Shown in pieces: positions 1 through 10,588 of a stretch of 64,000 nt of DNA. The notes under the pieces are model-generated. The model did not search any database. It saw nothing but the letters and a program-made list of their open reading frames with translations, and was not told the origin of the DNA. This stretch comes from Xiphydria camelus. Its lineage: Eukaryota; Arthropoda; Insecta; Hymenoptera; Xiphydriidae. The stretch lies in NCBI GenBank assembly GCA_963678675.1, contig OY783193.1:28682750-28746749 (forward strand), in the 5' to 3' direction. Positions within the stretch are counted from its first letter, which is position 1. Each line of letters opens with the position of its first letter. The position numbers and the translations under genes are program-made.

Positions 1-512
1 CACAAGAAACGTTTCGAGGCCGCCGCTTCCGATCTTGATGAAACTTCGTAAATTTAAAGTTTATCGAAAAATAAGAGACCCCTATTTTTTTATAGCGGCC
101 CAATTTTGGTTTAAGGGGGTGAAATGGACCCCTGAATTTTCACCCCCTTCGAGCTATCTCCGAAACGAAGCGAGATAGATGAAAACTTTCAATGTACGTT
201 TTGTTTGGTTTTTTTAGTATAATAAAATCCCCTAAACAGATTTTGAAAAAAAGCATTATTTTTCAAAAAAAAAAAAATTTTTTACCTAATTTTTCGAAAT
301 TTCGGTTTAGTCATGTGGACAAAAATTTAGGAAATTTTATTACAAATTCAACCATGTATGACATGATATATTTCCCTCCTACAGTTTTGCAAATTTCTAA
401 CTTTTATGTCTGATAATGAGCGGGCTACCAATGGCAGTGACGGGATAGGTCGGGGGTTATTACTTCTATATATTTTAATGCCACTTTTCTTTTATTTAAT
501 AAAGTTCAACTT

Positions 513-2125
513 CTATGGCTCATAATTATGACAATAATGGTATTCCGTGAAAAAATGTTTCATACAAAGTTGTTTCTTACACCAAGCACACGTAATAACG
601 GCAATATCGCCACATATGTGGCATCGTGGTTCCGAGTCCTGTGCAAAACAAAATTCTACGGGATGTTCAAATTCAGGAGGTCTCCTGAATATATATCCAC
701 TCTTGAACCACGAATATTTAATAAAGTTAGTAAACCGTGGTGAAGAAAACTGATTATGAGTAAGAGATTGAAGTTTAAAAATATTATCTCTCGAATGAAG
801 GTTAATATCGTAATTGAAAAGAGTTACAATATCTGAAAACCTCCTTACAAAATTCTTCCACATTCGAAATCCGTATACGTCTAGCGGTTGAATCAGTCCG
901 GTGGTGCCTTGTGGAATCGTCATTAATATTATTGTCTTGTCTTCTGGTGTAGCTTCTCGAACACTTCGCTCACATTGTCCACTCCAAGAGTCCAGCAGTA
1001 AGACGCTTGTAGATCCAGTGTTAGGGAAGTAAACTTCTTGCAGCCATGTTTTCATGAGATCGGTTGTAAGTTTCCCAGATTTGGAAGTCATGAAGTATAC
1101 ATTTGGCGGCCTAAACACGGTTTGTTGCACTCGTTCTCCCAATTGCCCACTAGCCTCTTTTAATACCACATAAAGAGGCGACAGTAGTTTTCCATCAGCA
1201 GATATGGTGGGTTGTATAGTATAGCTGTGGGTTGTAGAAGATATTGATTGTACCACAGCTTCAATTTTTTTTGCCCCGATGTAGCTAAAGTTCGGCCAGA
1301 ATGTATTTCTAAATTAAATCCACTCTGATCAGAGTTAAATACATTTTGTGGTCCATATTGTGTAATGAGTGGCTTCACTTGTTCTACGAATGCATGGCTT
1401 CGTACTTTCAAACTTTCCTCACCCTCAACGTTTTTTCTCGTTACAAACTTTGTGATCTTTCGAGAGACAATTCTATATGCTTTCTTGAATGACCTCAACC
1501 ATGTTTGACTTGCTTTGAAGGTTGGAAGATTCTCTACTTCTTTTGCTTGTAAAGCCCATCGTTTAAGGTCTACATCATGTACTATTATTTTCGATCTACT
1601 AGCTTCTACAAATTTATCAAAAGTATATTTCGCTATGCGTATTAATTTATCATTTTGAGTACCCCCCTGTCCTACTTGCGCAGCCCATCTTCGTAATTGT
1701 CTATCAGATTTCACTTTTTTAAACTGATGTTGAACTGCTGCTACGGTTCGACGTCTTTTCTTCCCACTGTTCCAGTAATCTATGGCACTTTGTTTATATT
1801 CAAAGCTAACCGCTTCTTCATCGGGTGTACAGGGATATGGTTCTGGAGGTATAGAGGTTTCTACGTGAGGAACATCCTCGACATCCGATTCCAGCCAGTC
1901 AGTATTAACAGCGTGCATTTCACTATCCTCGATTGAATCTTCCAATTCCAATTTATTTTCATGTTCGACTCGAAATGATGAATCCTCCATGCTACGTATA
2001 ATAATATTTTGTAATAAATCTTTCAATTGCACTTCTGCACTATTCATTGGAGTTTCTCTTCCATTTGGTACACTGAAAACGGCCACCAATAAAGTTAACA
2101 CATTGATCGGATTTATAATTGCCAT
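513..2125 (-). pseudogene. pogo/CENP-B-like DDD transposase, one frameshift
   Basis: The reading frame from about 2125 to 1257 has a Psq-type helix-turn-helix (EYKQSAIDYW to LRRWAAQ), a CENP-B-type HTH (HDVDLKRWALQ to TWLRSFKKAY) and the first catalytic Asp in NSDQSG. The frame from 1256 to 513 carries the second Asp (LLLDSW) and third (QPLDVY), then a C-terminal cysteine/histidine cluster (CHIC, CAWC, CMKH, YHYCHNY). The two join at an eight-T run at 1265-1272 on the plus strand, where removing one base restores continuity. This is the only lesion I see. The frame stays open upstream to 2344, but I prefer the Met at 2125 because TATATAAG (2203-2196) lies 71 bases before it. The poly(A) signal AATAAA is 496-491, 17 bases past the stop. 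The segment 513-887 lies within the left arm. Confidence 0.8.
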
Positions 2126-2195
2126 AATAATAATATGAACTGCTGTGCACCATAGAAACTGAATATTCAGACTAAAAAGCTTTCTCTTTCGCTTC

Positions 2196-2203
2196 CTTAT
2201 ATA
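2196..2203 (-). promoter_or_regulatory. TATA box of the transposase
   Basis: TATATAAG reads on the minus strand. A TCAGTT initiator-like hexamer follows at 2163-2158, and the first in-frame downstream Met is at 2125. With the plus-strand TATA at 2454 it forms a divergent promoter of about 250 bases. Confidence 0.45.
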
Positions 2204-2453
2204 TAATGAAGTCGCCTCACAAGAACAAAACAGACTGGAGAGGGTGGGAGGTCCGACTTCCCAAAAAGGGGCTATCATCCTCGGAGTCCGCGTACGAAAC
2301 TCGAGAGCGCGTACGAAAATATTTTTACATGGGCACAGAGCCAACTAATAATAAAGCTTGTCCGAAGAACTAAACTCCCTCTTTCGCATCACCGGGGCCA
2401 TATAAGGCAACCCTACAAATAACAGGAATGTTGTTTACGGCATTTTCGAGGAG

Positions 2454-2489
2454 TATATATACAGGGCCGAGAAGCAAAGAGCTTCAGTT
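2454..2489 (+). promoter_or_regulatory. TATA box and arthropod initiator of the small gene
   Basis: TATATATA at 2454-2461 is followed by TCAGTT at 2484-2489, so the initiator A lies 32 bases from the first base of the TATA box. That spacing and the TCAGTT sequence match the classic arthropod core promoter. The ATG of the small ORF is at 2517. Confidence 0.55.
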
Positions 2490-2516
2490 TCATTGGCTGC
2501 GTCTATCATTCAAGTG

Positions 2517-2741
2517 ATGGGTTCAAACGAGTTACCGACTTTTGAGAAGATCGTGGAGGATCTTAAAAATGGGCACATACCATTGCCGTCTCCCGGGAAA
2601 TCGCTGGATCTGACATTCCGCACAACAGGACCATCCATGGCCGAAGTAGAACGAGAGCTGCAAGAATGTGAGGAGTACTGGAGGAAACAGTACGCGAAGA
2701 AGAAAAGTAAAGAAAAAAATGATTCCAACAAAAAACTATAA
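2517..2741 (+). CDS. small second protein of the pogo-like element, 74 aa, unknown
   Basis: An ORF begins at ATG 2517, about 31 bases after the initiator, and gives a 74-residue protein without Cys-rich motifs. The N-terminal third (LPTFEKIVEDLKNGHIPLP) is followed by a strongly charged, probably helical stretch (MAEVERELQECEEYWRKQ) and a lysine-rich tail. I do not recognise the family. It sits between the arms, divergent from the transposase, so it travels with the element. A GTAAAG donor inside codon 64 (2707) and a CTAG acceptor ending at 2888 would join its first 63 codons in frame to the C-terminal zinc-domain copy in the right arm. It could be a regulator or a captured gene fragment; both are inference. 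Confidence 0.5.
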   Translation: MGSNELPTFEKIVEDLKNGHIPLPSPGKSLDLTFRTTGPSMAEVERELQECEEYWRKQYAKKKSKEKNDSNKKL

Positions 2742-2888
2742 AAATTCAGACAATTTTATCTAACCTGTGAGTGAATTATTAGTTACTTACACACAAACAG
2801 AAAATAATATAAATAAATTAACGGTCGGATTTATTAATAAGATTTCTGAACAATTTTTGTCCATTTTATTTTTATAATATTCCGCTAG

Positions 2889-3256
2889 ACGTATACGGCT
2901 TTCGAATGTGGAAGAATTTTGTAAGGAGGTTTTCAGATATTGTAACTCTTTTCAATTACGATATTAACCTTCATTCGAGAGATAATATTTTAAAACTTCA
3001 ATCTCTTACTCATAATCAGTTTTCTTCACCACGGTTTACTAACTTTATTAAATATTCGTGGTTCAAGAGTGGATATATATTCAGGAGACCTCCTGAATTT
3101 GAACATCCTGTAGAATTTTGTTTTGCACAGGACTCGGAACCACGATGCCACATATGTGGAGTTATTGCCGTTATTACGTGTGCTTGGTGTAAGAAACAAC
3201 TTTGTATGAAACATTTTTTCACGGAATACCATTATTGTCATAATTATGAGCCATAG
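2889..3256 (+). CDS. right-arm copy of the transposase C-terminal zinc domain
   Basis: The right arm repeats in sense orientation the last ~120 codons of the transposase, starting VYGFRMWKNF and ending NYEP with a TAG stop at 3254-3256. The paired Cys/His motifs CHIC, CAWC, CMKH and YHYCHNY are all kept. AATAAA follows at 3273-3278. Only two residue changes separate it from the left-arm copy in the stretches I compared (F/L and D/V). It has its own in-frame ATG at 2906, or it could be exon 2 of the small gene at 2517. Conserved coding sense and an intact stop make it more than a passive repeat, but identity may simply reflect recent arm duplication or gene conversion. Confidence 0.5.
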
Positions 3257-3763
3257 AAGTTGAACTTTATTAAATAAAAGAAAAGTGGCACTAAAATACA
3301 TAGAAGTAATAACCCCCGACCTATCCCGTCACTGCCATTGGTAGCCCGCTCATTATCAGAAATAAAAGTTAGAAATTTGCAAAACTGTAGGAGGGAAATA
3401 TATCATGTCATACATGGTTGAATTTGTAATAAAATTTCCTAAATTTTTGTCCACATGACTAAACCGAAGTTTCGAAAAATTAGATAAAAAAATTTTTTTT
3501 TTTGAAAAATAATGCTTTTTTTCAAAATCTGTTTAGGGGATTTTATTATACTAAAAAAACCAAACAAAACGTACATTGAAAGTTTTCATCTATCTCGCTT
3601 CGTTTCGGAGATAGCTCGAAGGGGGTGAAAATTCAGGGGTCCATTTCACCCCCTTAAACCAAAATTGGGCCGCTATAAAAAAAATAGGGGTCTCTTATTT
3701 TTCGATAAACTTTAAATTTACGAAGTTTCATCAAGATCGGAAGCGGCGGCCTCGAAACGTTTC

Positions 3764-4146
3764 CTTGTCAGTGTTTACACTTGCACAAACTGTGATTCCG
3801 ATGACGATTTGGAATGATTCTATACCATTTTGCAAATTTGATTTTTCATGGCAATTTCCAGTTATTTTTTCATGTTCAGAGCCACGTACGGTAAATAAAA
3901 TCCAATATATTTTCATTAGTTCAATGAATCAGGTGTTTTTACTCGAGTTTTTCTACATTTTCAGCATTTTTTCTAAGGGTGGCAACCTGCAAGCCAAAAT
4001 ATCAAAGGGTCAATTTTTAATACTTTCAAGAATTCGCTGTATAATTTTGATTTCTTAGGAATTCACATGATATCTAGCTTAAAATAGTAACTCTCTGAAC
4101 TTTCTCTTTCCAACGTATATCATATATAAACAATACGTTGATTTTA
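3764..4146. other. spacer with a 19-bp direct repeat
   Basis: AT-rich sequence without a credible gene. GGGTGGCAACCTGCAAGCC occurs at 3977-3995 and again at 4174-4192 in the same orientation, exactly 197 bases apart. The second copy forms the last codons of the Transib-like ORF (read as EACRLPPV). This suggests that a small repeat or insertion ended that gene. Confidence 0.5.
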
Positions 4147-5466
4147 TCACGAGCTATGACCAAAAAAGCTAACGGGTGGCAACCTGCAAGCCTCTCCCCT
4201 AGATATTTCCAAGGGAGCAATAGTACTTAAAATAATGTTAGAGTCTGAGTACCTCGGATTGTTTGTAAAGTGTTGCTTGTAAATATTGTGCCCTCCGCTG
4301 CCATCCAGCCCCCATTTGTAAAAAACATCGACGACATACATTTCTGGAGGAAGATGCAAGACAATTACTTCGCGCTGGACTTCGAAAAGTCTACTAACGG
4401 TATGATCCAATAAACTTTGAATGGCAATTCTTGCATCATTCTCCGAAAATGATATATTTTCCGGATAGCAAGTTTTCTTTATCTGCGAAATGCCATTGTA
4501 AGCAGGATAGATGTTAGCTCCTCTAGCTTTTGCTCCCCGTTGCACTTTCAAGTAGTCTTCTTTGGTCATACTCGTATCAACAATCAGAGCTAACGCTTCT
4601 TCGGGCGTGTACGACTTCACCGCATTAGTTGATCCTTTCGCTTGGGCTTGTTCCATTCTTTTCAAACTCCTTGGTGAAGCTTGCAAAGCTAATTTCACCA
4701 CCTTTGCAGCTTTGCGCTTTCCGGACCTCACTAAACACGATTCAGTTGCAAAAGACAGTTGTTCTGCAGAAACATTCTTAACAAGCGTCTGCACATTCCG
4801 TTGTTTAGAACGCTGTGACATTGCTTTAAACTCCTTTTTCGGTCTGCCTTCAATCCGTTTTTGTGGAGTAATCTGAAGAGCTTGCTTTAAGTGTGGAAGT
4901 TTAAACTCTTTGTTTAACCAGTCTTTATGGTTTTTAATAAGTCGGTCGTGAATCCAATGACACTTTTTCAATTTCACAAATAAATTCGTAACAAAAGTTT
5001 TAATTGAGGATTTTACAGATTTTTTAAAGTCTAAAGGGCATGTTACGAAATTTAAACTGTTCAAAATATATTTATACAATCGTTCGTAACACTTTGTTAG
5101 CGAAAACTTGCAAAAACGTTCACTTCTTAAGACTAAATATAGTTCTTCTCTTGTAATACACTTCGGAACTTCCATGGAATCGTCTCGACTACCTAGAAAG
5201 AAAACCGAAAAATTCTAAGATGTGCAAATATGTGCAAAAAAACTAGTTTTCACGTATAGCCAACATTCAAGGCTATCGATTAAGCTAGCACTCAAAGCGA
5301 AACTCGATAAAACTTTTTTTAAAAGCTTCCATGAAACCAAATAATAAGCCAAAAATGCAAATTTCACTCTGTGTAGATGATTGATTGGATTGGATGATAA
5401 AAATTAGATTTACATTGTTAATAAATACGTTAATTTAGAGTACTTACAACATGGTAACTCCTCCAT
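4147..5466 (-). pseudogene. Transib/RAG1-like transposase, N-terminal half, two exons
   Basis: Exon 1 is 5466-5448 (ATG, 19 bases) with a GTAAGT donor. Exon 2 runs 5192-4147 after a pyrimidine-rich TTTCTAG acceptor, and the two join in frame. The product is about 355 residues. Seen in it: a basic GRPKKEFKAMSQRSKQR segment near the middle, LLDHTVSRLFEVQREV, and KWGLDGSGGHNIYKQ followed by a beta-strand-like stretch. The last pattern resembles the region of the first catalytic Asp in Transib/RAG1 (DG with G/S residues). The second Asp and Glu regions are absent: the ORF ends in the 19-bp direct repeat. Family assignment is from memory of motif shape. No CACTATGG-type ends were found. Confidence 0.45.
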
Positions 5467-5899
5467 GTTAAAAGTTTTTGATTTACTTCGCGGCAACTGC
5501 AAATTCACACAACTTACTAGCACTGAGTTTGGCACGATACTGGTTGCGCGCACGGCTACCTGACAGCAGGTAAGCAATAGGACCATTTGTTCAACACCGT
5601 CTTGATCCCTTCTAAAAATCTTTTATTGTTTCTAAGTAACTAGGTATTTCGGAATACTTTGCCAATGAAATAAACTTATATTATTGTATTCGGATTTTCC
5701 TACTTATGTCGCCGTAAATGCGTCATTTTGCCCTATGTGCGACGACGCGAAGAGCGCAGCGTCGCGCGACCCCCTTACCACGGCATCGACGTCGCGACGT
5801 CCTTCGAGTGAGCGAGAGACGAAGGAGGAGGGGGAGACCCTTTGTGAACTTTACCGAGCGAGCTATTATCCCTCCCCACACGTTTGCCTGTAGCGTATC
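5467..5899. other. 5' flank of the Transib-like gene, no gene seen
   Basis: Upstream sequence of the two-exon gene, then a CpG-rich stretch at about 5735-5830. The short ORFs here overlap in several frames and show no domain. Confidence 0.4.
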
Positions 5900-7850
5900 A
5901 AGAGACACGGTAGTGTCTCGCGGCATGTTCATTCAAGTCGTCAGAACGACGCCGCCAGCGCTTTCGCCGCGAGCACCCTTTACAGGAAAAATGTCTGCCC
6001 CCTTCACCCCTCAATTTTAACATCGAATTTTCTCAATAAATATACGGTTATAACCAAAACTATGCTTAGTTACGCCATATAAATCGACTATTCTCTATCG
6101 ATAGACACCAGAGTAAATGTTGTAAGTTACATATTAATAGAGATTTTTCCTTAGCAACGCGAAGCCACGCTCCTCGCACCTCAAAAGTCGAGAATCCGAT
6201 TTCTCGGGCGATATATATATGTCAAAATCTCACAAAAATTCCGCCTGTCTTCGGCGATATTCGGCCATGGTCGGAAATGTGTACACAGATGCGGCCACAC
6301 GCATACGCCATCAAAAATGTATGTGAGAGTGTGTGAGAGAATATATTCCTTGAATGTTTAGTTGTTTTTCAAAATTTAAAAATATTTCCATTCGCGAAAC
6401 GATTTCCCTCGCATTTTTTCGATCCTCGGACGCGCTTATTAATAAAAAGTACAAATTCAGTGTAATCGGTGTAGTGAATCTCAATAGTGGTGAATGTGAC
6501 AGACGCTCTGACAGCTAGCTATTATCAAATCGTTTAGATTGTTTTTTAATAATCAAGACAGTGCACGGAAGCAGTGTCATTTTTCTCTGGTTGCTGGTGC
6601 ATGAAGAGCAGGAAAGGAGACATCTGTATCTCGGAAGAAGTGGCATCAGATAAGTTACTTCCTAACTGACTGTCTTAACCTCATTTTCATCCCTTATACA
6701 GAACAAATATCTTTGTGGTTATTCTATTTTTTGTTTTCAGCGCCATACGAGAACGGGACTGATTGATGGAAATTTGATTTTTCTTCACAGTCAAAAATCA
6801 ACCTAGGTAGAAAAGAAGTCTCTAGAATTGCGGTACAATGCCGCGGTATGAATATCAGGTTCTACCGACATGACATGCTTCGACAAGGTCTGTATCAACT
6901 TTAGCGGTATATTGGGGGCACTGCACTAATCCTGTGGCACATTTTTCTATCTGGGAAAGCATATTATTATGGTAGTACAGCTGTACAGCGTTCCGATAAT
7001 ATATAATTGGAACTTTTGATAATACGAAAGGGGGAATATATCGATAAAGAAAAGATAATAAAATAATTACTTCATTATTGTAATCCAATTCTATCGTATC
7101 TCCTACTTTTCTACCACGGCTTTCCCAGATAGAAAAATGTGCCACAGAATTAGTGCAGTGCCCCCAATATAATGCTAAAGTTGATACAGACCTTGTCGAA
7201 GCATGTCATGTCGGTAGAATTTGATATTCCTACCGTGCCATTGTACCGCAGAGTTCTAGAGATTTTTAATTCCGGCATATATTAGAGGTAAAAAAAATGC
7301 ATGTATACTGTCAGTACGGGAAGACGGTATATTATCGAAACGCTGCACAGCTGTACTACCATAATAATATGCTTTCCCAGATAGAAAAATGTGCCACAGG
7401 ATTAGTGCAGTGCCCCCAATATACCGCTAAAGTTGATACAGACCTTGTCGAAGCATGTCATGTCGGTAGAACCTGATATTCATACCGCGGCATTGTACCG
7501 CAATTCTAGAGACTTCTTTTCTACCTAGGTTGATTTTTGACTGTGAAGAAAAATCAAATTTCCATCAATCAGTCCCGTTCTCGTATGGCGCTGAAAACAA
7601 AAAATAGAATAACCACAAAGATATTTGTTCTGTATAAGGGATGAAAATGAGGTTAAGACAGTCAGTTAGGAAGTAACTTATCTGATGCCACTTCTTCCGA
7701 GATACAGATGTCTCCTTTCCTGCTCTTCATGCACCAGCAACCAGAGAAAAATGACACTGCTTCCGTGCACTATCTTGATTATTAAAAAAAAATCCAAACG
7801 ATTTGATAATAGCTAGCTGTCAGAGCGTCTGTCACATTCACCGAGCACTG
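5900..7850 (+). mobile_element. R-family element, copy 1, with palindromic interior
   Basis: It begins AAGAGACACGG, the same end as at 30181 (plus) and 41272 (minus). After about 600 bases of non-coding leader, a large inverted repeat begins: 6491-6955 pairs with 7376-7843. Both arms carry an S-type MITE (6802-6955 and 7376-7529), and a third S-like piece lies in the centre near 7122-7270. No transposase ORF is present. Flanks at the AAGAGA end (GTATC, ATATT, TTATC in the three copies) differ, which supports it as a real terminus. The far end is not defined. Confidence 0.55.
6802..6955 (+). mobile_element. S-type MITE in R copy 1, left arm
   Basis: It runs from CCTAGGTAGAAAAG to TTTTTCTATCTGGG, 154 bases, flanked by AA on both sides. 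A mirror copy occupies 7376-7529. The same element with an independent insertion is at 48706-48856. Confidence 0.6.
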
Positions 7851-7996
7851 TCACAATAGTTCATTCGTCGAGCTGGATCTAGCTAGTTGTACGCTGAAAC
7901 ATGCCCAAGTCGTATTCAGCCTTGAGAAGATTTATTTTCAATATTGGACCAAAGGTACGGCAATCCTGTTGCTTCAACTTCCAGGTATATTAATTG

Positions 7997-8689
7997 TAAG
8001 TATTACTGGAGAACGAGTAGGTTAAAAGATTTTCGTGAAATCACGATTTTCTGATATGTCATTTCGTACAGATGCAACCGAAGAGGATCTAGCTCGTGTC
8101 GTGTCCGTAAAAAGATGACTCGATGGACATCGGAGAATGTCAGGCTTGTCACCGAGCGCCTATTACCTACGGTACATTAATTGCAATACGCGCTTCTCGT
8201 TTCATTCAACTATTCCAGCGTTAAATAACTTTTACTTCTTTCAAGGTAATCACCTTTTATGAACTGTTCGTGGTAGGAGGCAGCAACAGATAATAGAGAC
8301 TCGTCGTAGACAAGTTCGTCTATTAAAACTAAAAGGCAATTGGTGTGCAACTGGAACATCATCGCAGGAATAATTTGTCTACGATTAGTCACAATCATTG
8401 ATCGTTGCCCCCTACGATCAACAATTCGTACAAGGTAAATGCTTTGAAAGAAGTAAAAGTTACTTAGTGCAGGAATAGTTTAAACGAAAATCGCATATTG
8501 CAATGAAAGTACTATGGGTGAAAGGCGCTCGGTGACAAGCCTGACATTCTCCGATCCATCGAGTCATCTTTTTACGGACAGGACATGAGCTAGATCCTCT
8601 TCGTTTGCACCTGTACGAGATGACGTGTCAGAAAATCGTGAGTCCTCATGAAAATCTTCTAACCTACTCGTTCTGCAATAATGCACTTA
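7997..8689. mobile_element. Q-family palindromic MITE, copy 1
   Basis: Terminal TAAGTATTACTGGAGAACGAG pairs with CTCGTTCTGCAATAATGCACTTA, and the arms of about 330 bases fold on a centre near 8340. A second copy is at 34036-34846 and a half copy at 37251. The ORF on the minus strand inside (8210-8398) has no recognisable domain and is shared with the other copies, so it is probably a palindrome shadow. Confidence 0.6.
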
Positions 8690-8757
8690 GTAATAAAAAG
8701 CTATTCTCCTACATGTACGTATTCTCCTCATGAATAAATTCCAAAAAGTAGTGAAAT

Positions 8758-10488
8758 CCCCCCACAAAAACAGATTCTCTGTAAAAAAAAGGCGGCATGT
8801 TCATTCAGTGCCAACAAAAATTGATACGTAAAATAGTCTCCAAAAAAGATTTGAAATCAATTAAGATCGCCATGTTCAAGAGTTATATATAAAAAGTAAA
8901 AGGCATCATTTGAAAGGGAAATTATTGTAAATCAAGTGACTACAAAATTCGAGTAAAAAAATTTATAAAAAAATTTTAATAAAAAGGAACTTGCCGCGTT
9001 TTTTCCCTTCAAAATAAAAAATTCAGACACAGAATTATACTCGATGTTTATGCACTTATGATTTTAAATAAATTCATACACTTATACAGGGTGAGCCAAA
9101 TGTATGGAAACGGTGGAATAACTTTCGAGGGAGACATTTTGAAGAAAAATGTTTCAAACAAAACATTTAGGATTTTTCCCTGGCCATCCAATGGTGACCT
9201 TGAATCTGATCATGAACTCGACCTTGAAGGTCATTCCAAGGTCAAGGTCACCTTTTTAAATGGGAACCCCTATTTTTTATGGCGGATTTGGAAGGAGCGG
9301 AAAATTTTACGTCCGAATATGACCTTTGACCTCAACCTTGGATTCAAGGTAAAGGTCAACGATCAAATAGGAAAGTTTTAGGTTTGTTCCCTGGCCATCT
9401 AATGGTAACCATGAATCTGACCTTGACCTCGACCTTGAAGTTCATTCCAAGTTCAAGGTATCTTTTTTAAATGGCAACCTACATTTTTTATCCACCGATT
9501 TATCTGAAATTTGGTACGGGGTTTTTTTGGGTTGCTGATTACGATTCTGAAGATAGATTTTGAAAATACTTCAATACAAGATGACGGATCCAAGATAGTG
9601 GCAACATTTTGGAATATCCACCGATTTATCCAAAATTTTGTGCTCATGTCACCTTGCCTTAAGTGGCCGGTTGCTAACACCATAAAAAATGTAGGTTGCC
9701 ATTTAAAAAAGATACCTTGAACTTGGAATGAACTTCAAGGTCGAGGTCAAGGTCAGATTCATGGTTACCATTAGATGGCCAGGGAACAAACCTAAAACTT
9801 TCCTATTTGATCGTTGACCTTTACCTTGAATCCAAGGTCAAGGTCAAAGGTTATATTCGGACGTAAAATTTTCCGCTCCTTCCAAATCCGCCATAAAATA
9901 TAGGGGTTCTCATTTAAAAAAGCGACCTTGACCTTGGAATGACCTTCAAGGTCGAGTTCATGGTCAGATTCAAGGTCACCTTTGGATGGCCAGGGAAAAA
10001 TCCTAAATGTTTTGTTTGAAACATTTTTCTTCAAAATGTCTCCCTCGAAAGTTATTCCACCGTTTCCATACATTTGGCTCACCCTGTATGATACCACCAG
10101 TATACCGAATGTCGTACGAGAAACCGATCAGGCGGGGGCCTTCTGAATTTCTCTGAATTTGACTTCGGCAGTGCAATTTATGAATCACTCTAACACCGTC
10201 CAAGCACTACCAATTATTCGGTATAGTGGACAAAATATGAAAACTTAAACACGGCAAGTTCTTTTTTATTAAAATTTTTTTATAAATTTTTTTAGTCGAA
10301 TTTTGTAGTCACTTGATCTACAATAATTTCCCTTTCAAATGATGCCTTTTACTTTTTATATATAACTCTTGAACATGGCGATCTTAATTGATTTCAAATC
10401 TTTTTTGGAGAGTATTTTACGTATCAATTTTTGTTGGCACTGAATGAACATGCCGACTTTTTTTTACAGAGAATCTGTTTTTGTGGGG
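8758..10488. mobile_element. X-family palindromic element, copy 1 (interrupted)
   Basis: The ends CCCCACAAAAACAGATTCTC and its complement enclose arms of about 240 bases. It is interrupted by a 1-kb MITE at 9087-10086; the uninterrupted form is at 44607-45338. No coding capacity is seen. Confidence 0.65.
9087..10086. mobile_element. CAGGGTG-ended palindromic MITE, TA target duplication
   Basis: A 1000-base element with ends CAGGGTGAGCCAAATG and the complement, flanked by TA (9085-9086 and 10087-10088). The empty site is present at 44932-44933 in X copy 3. The two halves are near-complete reverse complements rich in GACCTTGAAGGTC-like words, which create matching ORFs on both strands that I do not treat as genes. 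TA duplication and the CAGGG end suggest Tc1/mariner/pogo-type mobilisation. Confidence 0.85.
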
Positions 10489-10588
10489 TAAACGTTTACG
10501 CGAGGCAACGCTTTATCGTTATTTCGTTTCTCTATTCGCGATAACGGTACATACACTGCGTGAACTCCAGCTCTGTCTTCCGCGTTAG

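Larger units (their letters stand above)
6..3763. mobile_element. pogo/CENP-B-type DNA transposon with 882-bp inverted arms
   Basis: The arms 6-887 and 2882-3763 are near-perfect reverse complements of equal length. They differ visibly only at scattered bases, for example a T7 versus A8 run and two codons of the duplicated coding part. Outer ends are GAAACGTTTCGAGG and its complement. The left end is almost at the window edge, so target duplications cannot be checked. Between the arms lie a transposase on the minus strand and a small gene on the plus strand. Each arm contains the transposase C-terminal coding segment, its stop codon and an AATAAA signal. Arms this long are unusual for pogo-like elements, whose inverted repeats are normally tens of bases. 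The assignment rests on the transposase. Confidence 0.85.

Noticed and set aside
5684..6020. Overlapping Arg-rich ORFs
   Set aside because: CpG-rich composition opens several frames; they run across the R-element boundary and carry no motif.
9058..10097. Matching ORFs of about 100 codons on opposite strands
   Set aside because: They mirror the palindromic MITE and its GACCTTGA repeats, with no domain or codon signal.
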